From Castellaniella sp. (lineage in GTDB: Bacteria > Pseudomonadota > Gammaproteobacteria > Burkholderiales > Burkholderiaceae_B): a stretch of 64,000 bases of DNA. Within the stretch, counting starts at the first letter, position 1. Each line of letters starts with the position of its first letter. Under the pieces are notes generated by a model. That model made no database searches. It saw only the letters and a list, made by a program, of their open reading frames with translations, and had not been told where the DNA came from. Made by a program: the position numbers and the translations under genes. This document shows positions 25,130 through 34,285 of the stretch, piece after piece. The stretch spans positions 1,674,001-1,738,000 of the forward strand of contig NZ_JAUCCU010000001.1 in NCBI RefSeq assembly GCF_034675845.1. Direction: 5' to 3'.

Positions 25130-26812
25130 TTACATCCGGACCGGGGCGCTGACCCCGAGCAGATTCAGACCATTGGCGATGACTTGGGCAGTGGCCTGGG
25201 CCAGACGCAGGCGTGCAGCCATCAAGGCAGGGTCATCCACCAGGATGCGTTCGGCGTTGTACCAGGCATGGAAATCCGCCGCGCAGTCGCGCAGCCAGAA
25301 GGCCAGTTGGTGGGGGGCGAGTTCGTGGGCAGCCTGGGTCAGTACGCCGGGGTATTCGGCCAAACGCTGTAGCAGGGTGATCTCGGTGGCGGCTGTCAGC
25401 AGGGCCGGCTGGGCAGCTTGCGCCTGTTGCGCGGCGTCGTGCTGGCGCAGCAGCGAATGGATGCGGGCGTGTGCGTACTGGATGTAATAGACCGGGTTTT
25501 CCTCGCTGTGGGACAGGGCCAGGTCGATGTCGAAGACGAACTCCGAATCCGCCCGGCGCTGCGCCAGGAAAAACCGCACAGCATCGCGTCCCACCCAATC
25601 AACGAGGTCGCGCAGCGTGACATAGCTGCCTGCGCGCTTGGAAATCTTGACTTCGGCGCCGTCGCGCATGACGCGCACCATCTTGTGCAGCACATAGGCG
25701 GGGTAATCCACCGGGATGCCCAGGCCCAGACCCTGCAGGCCGGCGCGCACCCGGGCAATGGTGCCGTGGTGGTCGGTGCCCTGGATGTTGATGGCGTGAT
25801 GAAATCCGCGTTCCCATTTGGCGACGTGATAGGCCACATCCGGGACGAAATAGGTATAGCCGCCCTCGGATTTGCGCATCACGCGGTCTTTGTCGTCGCC
25901 TGTGCCCAGTTCCGTCGTGCGCAACCATAGGGCGTTGTCCAGTTCGTAGGTGTGCCCGGCGTCGATCAGGGCCTGGACGGTGCGCTCTACCCGTCCGCTG
26001 GTATAGAGCGAGCTTTCAAGATAGTAGTGGTCGAAGCGCAGATCGAAGGCCTGCAGGTCCAGGTCTTGTTCGTGGCGCAGATAGGCCACGGCAAAGCGGC
26101 GGATCGCGTCCAGATCATCGAGATCCCCGCTGGCCTGGATGGGGTCGCCGTCGCTGGCCTGGACTGCGGCTTGGGCCAGATAATCCTGGGCGATGTCGGC
26201 AATATATTCGCCCTTGTAGCCATCGGCCGGGAAGGCCGGGTCGTCAGGCTGAATGCCGCGGCCCCGTGCCTGCACGCTGATGGCCAGGTTATTGATCTGG
26301 TTGCCTGCGTCGTTGTAGTAGAACTCGCGCGAGACCTGGGCGCCCTGGGTGGCGAACAGCCGACAGATCGAATCCCCCAAGGCTGCCTGGCGGGCGTGGC
26401 CCACGTGCAGCGGCCCGGTGGGGTTGGCTGACACGAACTCGACCAGGATGCGGTCGGTATTGACCGGGCGGTGGCCGTATTGGCTGCCCTGGGTGGCGAT
26501 GACGTCCAGTACTGCCTGATGGGCGCTGGCGGTCAGGCGGAAATTGATGAAGCCCGGTCCGGCGACCTCGGCCTGAGCAATCAGGTCGGTGGCGTTGGGC
26601 TGGGCCAGCACGGCATCGACGATGGCCTGAGCCAGTTCGCGCGGGTTGCGCCGGGCGCTGCGCGCGGCCTGCATGGCGATATTGCAGGCCACATCGCCAT
26701 GAGCGGCGACCTTCGGGCGTTCCAGGGTGATGTCCAGGGTATGCCCGGGCAATAGCGTGTCCAGGGCGGACTGCAAAAGAGAGATAAGTGTGTTGGTGTG
26801 CTGTGGCAGCAT
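25130..26812 (-). CDS. argS: Arginyl-tRNA synthetase
   Basis: The 560-residue class I synthetase has the HIGH-type motif SANPTGPLHVGHARQAA, a KISKRAGSY (KMSK-type) motif and the C-terminal helical anticodon-binding domain ending NLLGVSAPVRM, typical of ArgS. It charges tRNA(Arg). The start is set at 26812 (MLPQHTNTLISLL), where homology-like sequence begins; the frame is open further upstream to 26968, towards the Rhs gene, but that part is not ArgS-like. Confidence 0.96.
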   Translation of the reverse strand: MLPQHTNTLISLLQSALDTLLPGHTLDITLERPKVAAHGDVACNIAMQAARSARRNPRELAQAIVDAVLAQPNATDLIAQAEVAGPGFINFRLTASAHQAVLDVIATQGSQYGHRPVNTDRILVEFVSANPTGPLHVGHARQAALGDSICRLFATQGAQVSREFYYNDAGNQINNLAISVQARGRGIQPDDPAFPADGYKGEYIADIAQDYLAQAAVQASDGDPIQASGDLDDLDAIRRFAVAYLRHEQDLDLQAFDLRFDHYYLESSLYTSGRVERTVQALIDAGHTYELDNALWLRTTELGTGDDKDRVMRKSEGGYTYFVPDVAYHVAKWERGFHHAINIQGTDHHGTIARVRAGLQGLGLGIPVDYPAYVLHKMVRVMRDGAEVKISKRAGSYVTLRDLVDWVGRDAVRFFLAQRRADSEFVFDIDLALSHSEENPVYYIQYAHARIHSLLRQHDAAQQAQAAQPALLTAATEITLLQRLAEYPGVLTQAAHELAPHQLAFWLRDCAADFHAWYNAERILVDDPALMAARLRLAQATAQVIANGLNLLGVSAPVRM

Positions 26813-26891
26813 GGCTGAATGGTGATCGGTGACAGCGGCGTGGCCGCAAGAGGCATCTCGAAATGATAGCCTGATTTGCATGGTTTCGTGG

Positions 26892-29800
26892 TCAGGGGCC
26901 ATTTTGCTGGGTGGCCAGCCAGGCACCGTAGCCTTGCATGTCCACGGTGCCGACCATATTGCCGGCATTCAGTTGCCAGAGGGCAATGCGCTGGATGAAG
27001 GTTTCAAATAGCGCCCGCTGCCCGGCGCCCAGGCGGGGATGATTGCCTTGGGGGCCCAGGGACCGGGTCTGGGCGTCTTGCAGGTCGCGGTCACCATCCA
27101 GCATGCGCTGGGCGGGCATGCGCTCGTCGTGCAGCAAGGGTTGGGTGATTTGCTGGTCGTCGGCGCTCAGGGGCCGCAGGGGCACCAGGGCGGCGGCAGC
27201 CTGCCAGTACATCCAGTTCAATGCCACATCCGATAAATCCCCCTGGGATGCAGCCTGAGCCGTGTCGTCCAGCAGCCCGCCGCCGCCGATATCGGCATGG
27301 GCGCCGATGAAGGGGGTTTCGGTTGTATTGCCCATGCCGCCCGCCGAGACTAAAGGAAACAGACTGCGCATTTCATGCGTCGCCACGGCATGGGCGACCC
27401 GACTCCAGGCGTCACTGATGCCCAGATCGAATCCGGCATTGGCTGCGCCCAGCAGACCAAATTGGGCCACTGTATCGAACAGGCCCAAAAACCGCAGGTC
27501 TACACACAGGCCAATGGTGCCGCGCAGCGGGTCATCATATGAAAACCAGCCGTTGCGGGTCTGTTGGGCGATGCGGTTGGCAAAGTCACGGGCCAGCGCC
27601 GCGCCGCGTGAATAGCCCAGAATATCAATGGGTGCGGTGGTGCCGACGCGCTGGGCGCGCTGCAGGGCGTTCAGCAGGGACTGCCATTGATTGCGCAGGA
27701 TCTGACCGCTGCTGGCGGCGGTGATGGCATCCCAGTTCATGTATAGATTGCTGCCTGGCCCGGCATGATAATAGCTCTGGCCATCGCTATAGGCTTGGGC
27801 CAGCTTCCAGACATTGCTTTGGTTTGCCTGGCCGTAGCGTGTGCCGTCGAAGGCCAGCAAGATCAATCCCAAGGGATCGGTGTGACGCAAGGGCTGCTGG
27901 GCGGCGTAGCCCAGGGCCTGCTGGCCGGGCAGCGGCCCCAGGGGGTCGGGTTCCAGGTAATGCCCGGATTGGGGCAGGTAGGTGCGAAACACATTGTCGT
28001 GCCAGCCCGTGAAAGGGTCTTCGTCCTGACCGGGCAGGCGCAGCACCACGGGCAGGTCGCCGCTTTGATGGTCCAGCCTGCCCAGGGCATCGTAGCGTGC
28101 CTGCCAGCGTACCTGGCCCTGCGCGTCTGTCGTCAGCACGGGGACGCCCAGCAGGTCGCTGTGGATGAAATCCAGCTGGGCATTGCCTTGGGCGTCATAT
28201 CGCAGGCGGCCAACCAGCGCATCCTGGGCGTAGATATAGCGTTCGCTGAGCCCAAACCGGGGGACTGCCGTTGTCGCCTCGGCAGGCGGATTCGTTCGCG
28301 GGCGGAGCCAGCGTCCCACCAGGCGGTTATCCAGGTAATAGCGTTCGATATCCAGGGTTCGGCTTTGCTGTCGGATCTGCTGGCCACGGGCGTTATAGGT
28401 ATAGCGCACCAGTTCGGCCTGACCCTCGTGGACGGCGGACAGGCGCTGCTGCGCCTGGTATTCCAGCTGCCGCAGGCCGATGGATTGCGGCAGACCTGCC
28501 GCATCGCGCAGCAAAGTCGGCAAAAGGTCAAGCTGGCGTCCTTGGTGGGTGCCTTGGTTTTGCGAGGCGGTGGCGGGTTGCGCACTTGGCTGGCGATGCT
28601 GGCGGAGCAGGCTGCCATCGGCTGACCAGGCCAGCCAGCGGGTGGTGGCGGTATCCTTAATGCCAACCAGCCGTCCTTGGGCATCGTGAGCCAGGGCTTG
28701 GCCGCTGATCTGCCCATCGGAGTCCAATATCAGGCGCTGCGCCACCCGGCCCTGGTCGTCGTAATGTCGACGTTCGCCCCAGACTGCCTGTCCGGTGCGG
28801 CTGAGTACCAGCAGGTCCGTGCGTCCAGCGGCGTCGACCCGGGTTTGCAGATGCAGGCCGTTGCCATAACGATATCCGGCCAGACCGTCGACGGTGTCGA
28901 TGACCGCATGCTGCCTGCCTGCGGTGTCTTCCCAGCGTATGCCTTGCAGGATGCCGTCGGGCGCCCAGCGATAGTGCAATGCCCCGCCTTCGGGCAGGTC
29001 ATGGCGCAGCAACTGGCCTGCGCGGTTGTAGACAAAGTTTTCCTGGTATTGCAGCACACCGTCCGACAAGGGGCGCCGCACGTGGCGGGTTTGTAGCCTG
29101 CCATGTTCGTCCGTGTTCAGGAATTCGGTTTCGGCCGGATGCTTCAGTCGGCTGGGTTGGCGCCCGCGCCACTGGATCTGGACAGAGATAGGCGCCTGGT
29201 CGAGGCGCTGGTGGGTCAGCGTCACAGGACGGTTCACGGCATCCAGGCGAATGTCCAGGCGGTCGCCATTGGCGTACTGGAAGCCCTGCAGATGGCCTTG
29301 CGGGCTGCGCAGTACCTGGGTCTGACCGCTTAGCGTAGCGGACCAGCTGCGGCGCAACCCGGTGGGCGCGTAGTCCAGCACCAGCCCGGGCCAGCCGCCC
29401 AGGGGGTCGCGCAATTGACCGATGCGTCCGTCTGGGTAGCGGCGGATCTGCAGGCCGTCTGCGGGTGCCGCCGCTTGCCATCGTTGATGATTTTGACCCC
29501 AGCGCAGCTCGATATCCGCTGCGCCAGGCGGGTAGCTCAAGGCCAGTCGGGGGGCGGTGGGGCTGCGATCGCCTGGGATGGCTTCGATGACCCGGCCCCG
29601 GCTGTCGTAAGTCCAGCTGCGCGCCTGCCAGCGGGCCCCCGAGGGGCGGCTGAGTGCAATGCCGGTAATGGCATGGGGGTGACCTGCCTGGTAGGCGGCC
29701 TCGTGGAGGTAGTGACGCTGCATGCCGTCGGGCCGTTGCACGCGGATCAGTTGCCACGTTGTGGGTTTGTGCGCCAGATGTACTGGCTGATAGGTGTAGC

Positions 29801-30623
29801 TGAATGTGCCCAAAGGGGTCTCCAGCGACTGCAGCAGGACGTGTCCGGCATGCTGGGCATAGTGCAGGTTCAGGTCTTGCTGGCCTTGTCGGATATGCTG
29901 GATCAGGCCCTGGTAGGGGCCTTGGGCGTGGCGCTGAATCTCAATGGCGGGGTGGCCAGGGTGGTGAATCGACCGCAGTTGTCCCTGCGCGTCGAACCCC
30001 AGACGGCGGCCATCCGGCCCCAGCCAAACCCATTCAGTACCGGGCGGGTATGCCGGAGGCTGATGGACTGCGGGTCGGCGGTCGTCATCCAGTGCCGCAG
30101 CCCGCGTCATGATGTGGCCATCCAGGTAGCGGGTCGTGCCTCCCAGGCGGTTGTAATGCACCGCGCGGCCATCGGCCAGCATCAGGGTGTAGCCATCGGC
30201 GTCTGCTTGCAGATGGATGTCATATTCCAGCGACCAGCCTGTGCCCAGCGGCCCGCTGCGCTGGTTGCTGGAACGGTATAGACGAATAAATGCGGGACTG
30301 CTGCCCAGAATGGATTCGGGGAGATCAATGTCGCGCAGGAATTTTTCGCCACTGACGACCTGGATGGGGTTGCTGATGCCCGTGTCCACGCGGGGCTCCG
30401 GGCTGGGGCCCAGGCTGCTGCTGGCGCCACAAGGCGGGGTGGATACGGGGCTGTCCGGTATCGGACAGGTCAGGGCCGTCTGGCCAATAGCGGGGGGGCC
30501 GATCAGCAGGCTGCCGACCAGCCAGCAGGCCGATAGCAAGCACTGTTCCGTGGCGGTGTGCACGCGTAGGTGCCTCGATGCCAAGGTGCTTGGAAAGCCT
30601 TTTTTCTGGCGGTTTTCGTGCAT
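26892..30623 (-). CDS. Rhs/YD-repeat protein with signal peptide and C-terminal DUF2235 (Tle1-like) lipase domain
   Basis: This 1243-residue protein starts at an ATG with AGGAG 8 bases upstream and has a hydrophobic stretch (about 27-47) read as a Sec signal. A DUF6531-like entry (NPIQVVSGEKFLRDIDLP) and irregular YD repeats (YNRAGQLLRHDLP, YNARGQQIRQ, RYDALGRLDHQ) follow. The Rhs core ends at DPLGL near residue 916. The last ~323 residues are a DUF2235-type alpha/beta hydrolase with FDGT, the nucleophile motif GYSRG (Ser ~1005), LGLFDTV (Asp ~1050) and GAHADIGGG (His ~1109). Such domains are phospholipase toxins of type VI systems or polymorphic toxins. No PAAR or VgrG is seen in the protein or nearby. 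Downstream is argS after 79 bases, so no immunity gene follows. Confidence 0.88.
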   Translation of the reverse strand: MHENRQKKGFPSTLASRHLRVHTATEQCLLSACWLVGSLLIGPPAIGQTALTCPIPDSPVSTPPCGASSSLGPSPEPRVDTGISNPIQVVSGEKFLRDIDLPESILGSSPAFIRLYRSSNQRSGPLGTGWSLEYDIHLQADADGYTLMLADGRAVHYNRLGGTTRYLDGHIMTRAAALDDDRRPAVHQPPAYPPGTEWVWLGPDGRRLGFDAQGQLRSIHHPGHPAIEIQRHAQGPYQGLIQHIRQGQQDLNLHYAQHAGHVLLQSLETPLGTFSYTYQPVHLAHKPTTWQLIRVQRPDGMQRHYLHEAAYQAGHPHAITGIALSRPSGARWQARSWTYDSRGRVIEAIPGDRSPTAPRLALSYPPGAADIELRWGQNHQRWQAAAPADGLQIRRYPDGRIGQLRDPLGGWPGLVLDYAPTGLRRSWSATLSGQTQVLRSPQGHLQGFQYANGDRLDIRLDAVNRPVTLTHQRLDQAPISVQIQWRGRQPSRLKHPAETEFLNTDEHGRLQTRHVRRPLSDGVLQYQENFVYNRAGQLLRHDLPEGGALHYRWAPDGILQGIRWEDTAGRQHAVIDTVDGLAGYRYGNGLHLQTRVDAAGRTDLLVLSRTGQAVWGERRHYDDQGRVAQRLILDSDGQISGQALAHDAQGRLVGIKDTATTRWLAWSADGSLLRQHRQPSAQPATASQNQGTHQGRQLDLLPTLLRDAAGLPQSIGLRQLEYQAQQRLSAVHEGQAELVRYTYNARGQQIRQQSRTLDIERYYLDNRLVGRWLRPRTNPPAEATTAVPRFGLSERYIYAQDALVGRLRYDAQGNAQLDFIHSDLLGVPVLTTDAQGQVRWQARYDALGRLDHQSGDLPVVLRLPGQDEDPFTGWHDNVFRTYLPQSGHYLEPDPLGPLPGQQALGYAAQQPLRHTDPLGLILLAFDGTRYGQANQSNVWKLAQAYSDGQSYYHAGPGSNLYMNWDAITAASSGQILRNQWQSLLNALQRAQRVGTTAPIDILGYSRGAALARDFANRIAQQTRNGWFSYDDPLRGTIGLCVDLRFLGLFDTVAQFGLLGAANAGFDLGISDAWSRVAHAVATHEMRSLFPLVSAGGMGNTTETPFIGAHADIGGGGLLDDTAQAASQGDLSDVALNWMYWQAAAALVPLRPLSADDQQITQPLLHDERMPAQRMLDGDRDLQDAQTRSLGPQGNHPRLGAGQRALFETFIQRIALWQLNAGNMVGTVDMQGYGAWLATQQNGP

Positions 30624-30716
30624 GGCTGGACTCCTGTGAAGGCAGGATATTGTCCTGCTTGGCAGGGGGCCAAACTTGGGTTAGTGTATGTTTATGTCCA
30701 TTGCGGAAGACCCACC

Positions 30717-31058
30717 ATGCTAATTTTGTTTCAGTCCAAATCAGCGGCCGAGGTCCTGATGTTCGCCCAGCACGCAAAGCCCATTTTGCTGGCTGCCGGC
30801 AAACAATTCGATACGCCCGATCTGCCAGAGCGCGGCGTCATTACCCGTGACCAGATGGACACCGCCATCGCGGGGATCGAGTCCTTGGTGGCGGCCGACA
30901 CCAGCCGCGACGATTCCACCCAGCACGATGATGCTGCCGAACACCCCATCGACCAGCACGTCGGCATGCGTCGGCGGGCCTGGCCTCTGCTGGCGATGTT
31001 GCGTTTATCCCGGGAAAAAGGCGAAGACGTTACCTGGGGGCCTGCCCCGATCTGGTAG
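30717..31058 (+). CDS. DUF1840 family protein
   Basis: This 113-residue protein begins MLILFQSKSAAEVLMFAQHA and ends with a segment (MRRRAWPLLAMLRLSREKG) typical of DUF1840, a small family largely restricted to betaproteobacteria. Its function is unknown. The longer in-frame upstream extension overlaps the divergent Rhs start region and is not used. It is convergent with leuA; the 50-base gap contains a seven-base-pair GGCCGCC/GGCGGCC hairpin (31072-31097). Confidence 0.85.
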   Translation: MLILFQSKSAAEVLMFAQHAKPILLAAGKQFDTPDLPERGVITRDQMDTAIAGIESLVAADTSRDDSTQHDDAAEHPIDQHVGMRRRAWPLLAMLRLSREKGEDVTWGPAPIW

Positions 31059-31108
31059 GTTGCTGTGCCAGGGCCGCCCCGCACGCGCGAGGCGGCCACA
31101 ACCATCTA

Positions 31109-32812
31109 TCAGGCGGCGGCGCTGGCCCGGATGGGCAGTGCCTTGCCGCTGGTGGTATGGCGGTTGACGGCGCTGAGGATCGCCAGGAAAGAAGACGTCA
31201 CGATGTCTTCGTGGATGCCGACGCCATAGCCGCCGGCCTCGTCGCCGATTCGCATTTCGATATACGACGCGGCGCGGGTATCGGTGCCGGTGCCGATGGC
31301 ATGTTCCTGGTAGTCCATGATGCGGGCCTCGATCCCCAGGGCATCCAGAAAGGCGGAAATCGCGCCATCCCCCTGACCGGACAGATTGCGTGTCTGGCCG
31401 TCGGCCTGGATTTCGACGTCAATCGAGAACTGCTTCTGGCCGGTGGCCTTGGGGCTGCCGGTGATGCGATGACGCACCAGTTGCCAGGGGGTGTCGCGAT
31501 CCAGGTATTCATGCTTGAAAATATCGTAAACCGCCTGGGGTGTGACTTCGCTGCCGGTTTCGTCGGTGACGCGCTGGATGGCGCGGCTGAATTCGATTTG
31601 CAGGCGGCGCGGCAAGGTCAGGCCGTGTTCTTGTTCCAGCAGATAGGCGACGCCGCCTTTACCGGATTGGCTATTGACGCGGATGACGGCATCGTAGCTG
31701 CGACCCAGATCGGCCGGATCGATGGGCAGGTAGGGGACTTCCCAGATGGCGTCGGCTTGTTGGATGGCAAAGCCTTTTTTGATGGCATCCTGGTGCGAAC
31801 CGGAAAAGGCCGTGAACACCAGATCGCCCACGTAGGGGTGGCGCGGGTGCACGGGCAACTGGTTGCAGTCCTCTACGCAGCGGCGGACCTCGTCGATATC
31901 GGAGAAATCCAGGCCGGGGTGGATGCCCTGGGTGTAAAGATTCAGTGCCAGGGTGACCAGGTCTACGTTGCCGGTGCGTTCGCCGTTGCCGAACAGGCAG
32001 CCTTCGATGCGGTCGGCACCCGCCATGACGGCGAATTCGGCGGCGGCCACGGCGGTGCCGCGATCATTGTGGGGGTGTACGCTGAGGACGATTTTGTCGC
32101 GCTGCGCCAAGTGGCGGTGCATCCATTCGATCTGGTCGGCATACAGATTGGGCGTGGTGGCCTCGATGGTGGCCGGCAGGTTCAGGATGATTTTGTCCTG
32201 GACGGTGGGCTGCCAGGTATCGACCACGGCATTGCAGACTTCAAGCGCAAAATCGGGTTCGGTGGTGCTGTAGACCTCGGGGGAGTATTCGTAGCGCCAG
32301 TGGGTTTCGGGGTACTTGGCGATTTCGGCCTTGACGATCTTGGTGCCTTCGACGGCTACGGTGCGGACTTCGTCGCGGTTCATGTTGAAGACAATCTTGC
32401 GAAAAGCAGGGGCACAGGCGTTGTACATGTGCACGATGGCGTGTTTGGCGCCGGCCAGGGCCTGTACGGTGCGCGGAATCAGGTCGTCGCGCGCCTGGGT
32501 CAGGCCAATAATGGTGACGTCGTCCGGGATGCGGTTTTCGTCGATCAGTTTACGGACGAAGTCGTAGTCGGTCTGGGATGCGGACGGGAAGCCGACCTCG
32601 ATTTCCTTGAAGCCGATTTTGATCAGTTGATCAAAAAACCGCAGCTTGCGGTCTACGCTCATGGGTTCGATCAGGGCTTGGTTGCCGTCGCGCAGATCGG
32701 TGCTCATCCAGATGGGCGGCCTGGTGATGCGCTGGCTGGGCCAGGTGCGCTCGGCGTAGTCTTGGGCGAACGGGACGAACGGAACGTATTTGGAGGCTGG
32801 GTTCTTGATCAT
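31109..32812 (-). CDS. leuA: 2-isopropylmalate synthase
   Basis: The 567-residue enzyme begins with the catalytic TIM barrel (WMSTDLRDGNQALIEPMSVD, then FKEIEVGFPSASQTDYDFV and the metal-binding HPHNDRGTAVAAAE) and ends with the LeuA regulatory domain that binds leucine. It condenses acetyl-CoA with 2-oxoisovalerate in the first committed step of leucine synthesis. The length and N-terminus are those of the longer LeuA class. A leader peptide with four consecutive leucine codons lies about 100 bases upstream, so leucine-dependent attenuation is likely. Confidence 0.96.
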   Translation of the reverse strand: MIKNPASKYVPFVPFAQDYAERTWPSQRITRPPIWMSTDLRDGNQALIEPMSVDRKLRFFDQLIKIGFKEIEVGFPSASQTDYDFVRKLIDENRIPDDVTIIGLTQARDDLIPRTVQALAGAKHAIVHMYNACAPAFRKIVFNMNRDEVRTVAVEGTKIVKAEIAKYPETHWRYEYSPEVYSTTEPDFALEVCNAVVDTWQPTVQDKIILNLPATIEATTPNLYADQIEWMHRHLAQRDKIVLSVHPHNDRGTAVAAAEFAVMAGADRIEGCLFGNGERTGNVDLVTLALNLYTQGIHPGLDFSDIDEVRRCVEDCNQLPVHPRHPYVGDLVFTAFSGSHQDAIKKGFAIQQADAIWEVPYLPIDPADLGRSYDAVIRVNSQSGKGGVAYLLEQEHGLTLPRRLQIEFSRAIQRVTDETGSEVTPQAVYDIFKHEYLDRDTPWQLVRHRITGSPKATGQKQFSIDVEIQADGQTRNLSGQGDGAISAFLDALGIEARIMDYQEHAIGTGTDTRAASYIEMRIGDEAGGYGVGIHEDIVTSSFLAILSAVNRHTTSGKALPIRASAAA

Positions 32813-33192
32813 GATGATACCTGTCTTGGGGCAAGGTCCGGATCACGGACTGAATGGAATCGCGGATGGCGAAACTGTGGCTCTGGAAAGGCTGCCGAAC
32901 TGCCACGCGGCGCTAGGCCCGGCAACCGATCGGTAGTAGTAGCAGGCCAGACGAGGCAATCAGTGGACGCGCAGGCGCACCGTGCAGTACGGTTCCTGGC
33001 AGACGCACAAACCCGGCTGCAGGTGCCTGCAGGCTGGACGGGGTCGGTGCGTAAAGGATGTTCATAAGGTGTAAGTCGAACATATTTTTGAAATTTTCGC
33101 AAGTGCCATAATGGCCTTGTCTTGACACAATGCGCGCGTCATCCACAATCCAACTTGGCTTGTGGCCTGTGCGTCTGATCCTGGAGATTATT
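32813..33192. other. Divergent leuA/transporter control region
   Basis: These 380 bases separate leuA from the divergent YkvI-like gene. They hold the candidate leucine leader peptide (32913-33065, minus strand), short hairpins between it and leuA, and a plus-strand -35-like TTGACA (33122-33127) with a weak CACAAT (33144-33149) 16 bases on, about 45 bases before the transporter start. I could not place a convincing leuA promoter. Confidence 0.5.
32913..33065 (-). CDS. Candidate leuA leader peptide (leuL)
   Basis: A 50-residue reading frame from an ATG at 33065 ends GLLLLPIGCRA followed by TAG, 100 bases before leuA. The leucine run is encoded by CTG-CTA-CTA-CTA (32934-32945); CTA is a rare leucine codon in GC-rich genomes, which suits a sensor of charged tRNA(Leu). 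No strong Shine-Dalgarno precedes the ATG, so the exact start is uncertain. Between the frame and leuA there are mutually exclusive short pairings (GCCG/CGGC against GTGGC/GCCAC) and a GTCCG/CGGAC hairpin, but no clear U-run terminator. Confidence 0.55.
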   Translation of the reverse strand: MNILYAPTPSSLQAPAAGFVRLPGTVLHGAPARPLIASSGLLLLPIGCRA

Positions 33193-34239
33193 ATGAACAG
33201 ACAGGTGCTTCAGTTGGCTTCGGCTTACATGAGCGTCATTATTGGTGGCGGTTTTGCTTCCGGACAGGAGGTCCTGCAGTTTTTTACTAATTTCGGTTTG
33301 TGGGGGGTGGCAGGCACCCTGGTATCCGGGCTCTTGTTTGCTTTCTTGGGGATGCAGGTGGCGCGTATGGGGACGCAGTTGCATGCGCATTCTCATAAAG
33401 TCGTGCTGGATGCGATTTTCGGCCAACGACTGGGGTCCATTGTCGATCTGGCGCTGATTTTCTTTTTATTCGGGGTTGGCGTTGCCATGCTGGCGGGGAC
33501 GGGGTCGCTGTTTCGCGAGCACTTCGAACTGCCGGTGCTGGCCGGTGGCCTGTTCATGGCCGTGCTGGTGTCCTTGACCTTGTGCCTGAATGTGCAGCGC
33601 ATTGTGGATCTGATCAGTTCGGTCACGCCGCTGCTGCTGGCCCTGGTGATTGTGTTGGTCATCTATGCCCTGGTGCGCAGTGATACCAGCGTGGCCACGC
33701 TGAATGCCCTGGCGGCAACCCAGGAGGATCGCGCGGCCCCCAACTGGTTCTTGGGTGGGGTGTTGTACGCGTCCTTCAATATTGCCGTGGGTTTTCCGCT
33801 GCTGGCGGTTTTGTCGGGTAGTAGCAACAATCTGCACAATACGACGCGCGGCGGCATACTCGGTGGGGTGGGATTGGGCGTACTGATTCTGCTGCTGAAT
33901 ATCGGGCTGTTCGCCAATCTGGATCAGATCCAGGGGGCGGAAATGCCCACGGTGCTGCTGGCAAAAACGCTTAATCCCTGGCTGGGCTGGCTGATGATGC
34001 TCTCGCTGTGCTGCATGATCTATAGCACGGCGGTGGGGATGTTCTTTGCCTTCAGCGCACGTTTTGCAGACCCCGAGACGCCGAAGTTCCGGGTGATCAG
34101 CATTGTGTCCACCTTTGTGGGGCTGGGGTTGAGCTTCGCCGGCTTCACGACGCTGGTCGGGACGGTATATCCGCTGCTGGGATACCTGGGGATTGCCTTG
34201 ATCCTGGGCGTGGTGGTGTATTGGTGGCGCAACCGCTGA
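33193..34239 (+). CDS. YkvI-family membrane protein (predicted amino acid transporter)
   Basis: This 348-residue protein has about ten membrane segments and the opening LASAYMSVIIGGGFASGQEV that is typical of the YkvI family, distant relatives of APC-type amino acid transporters. The start at 33193 has GGAG seven bases upstream. Its substrate is unknown. Because it is divergent from leuA and shares its control region, transport of branched-chain amino acids or a precursor is a reasonable guess, but only from position. Confidence 0.85.
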   Translation: MNRQVLQLASAYMSVIIGGGFASGQEVLQFFTNFGLWGVAGTLVSGLLFAFLGMQVARMGTQLHAHSHKVVLDAIFGQRLGSIVDLALIFFLFGVGVAMLAGTGSLFREHFELPVLAGGLFMAVLVSLTLCLNVQRIVDLISSVTPLLLALVIVLVIYALVRSDTSVATLNALAATQEDRAAPNWFLGGVLYASFNIAVGFPLLAVLSGSSNNLHNTTRGGILGGVGLGVLILLLNIGLFANLDQIQGAEMPTVLLAKTLNPWLGWLMMLSLCCMIYSTAVGMFFAFSARFADPETPKFRVISIVSTFVGLGLSFAGFTTLVGTVYPLLGYLGIALILGVVVYWWRNR

Positions 34240-34246
34240 TCGCGGG

Positions 34247-34283
34247 TTTCTGCTGTCCGGGCTTAGCGTCCGGACAGCAGAAA
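34247..34283. terminator. Large perfect hairpin between convergent genes
   Basis: A perfect 14-base stem (TTTCTGCTGTCCGG at 34247-34260, complement at 34270-34283) with a 9-base loop lies between the ends of the YkvI gene and the PLP enzyme gene. The outer A/T pairs are short and no long U-run follows on either strand, so it is an imperfect bidirectional terminator or an RNA-stabilising stem. Confidence 0.6.
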
Positions 34284-34285
34284 AA

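Noticed and set aside
27765..28625. 286-residue plus-strand frame inside the Rhs gene, considered as an antisense immunity gene
   Set aside because: Composition mirrors the antisense of YD-repeat coding DNA; no signal, motif or ribosome binding site supports it.
31157..33067. 636-residue plus-strand frame opposite leuA
   Set aside because: It is the reverse complement of the well-conserved leuA and its leader; its length results from codon bias on the opposite strand.
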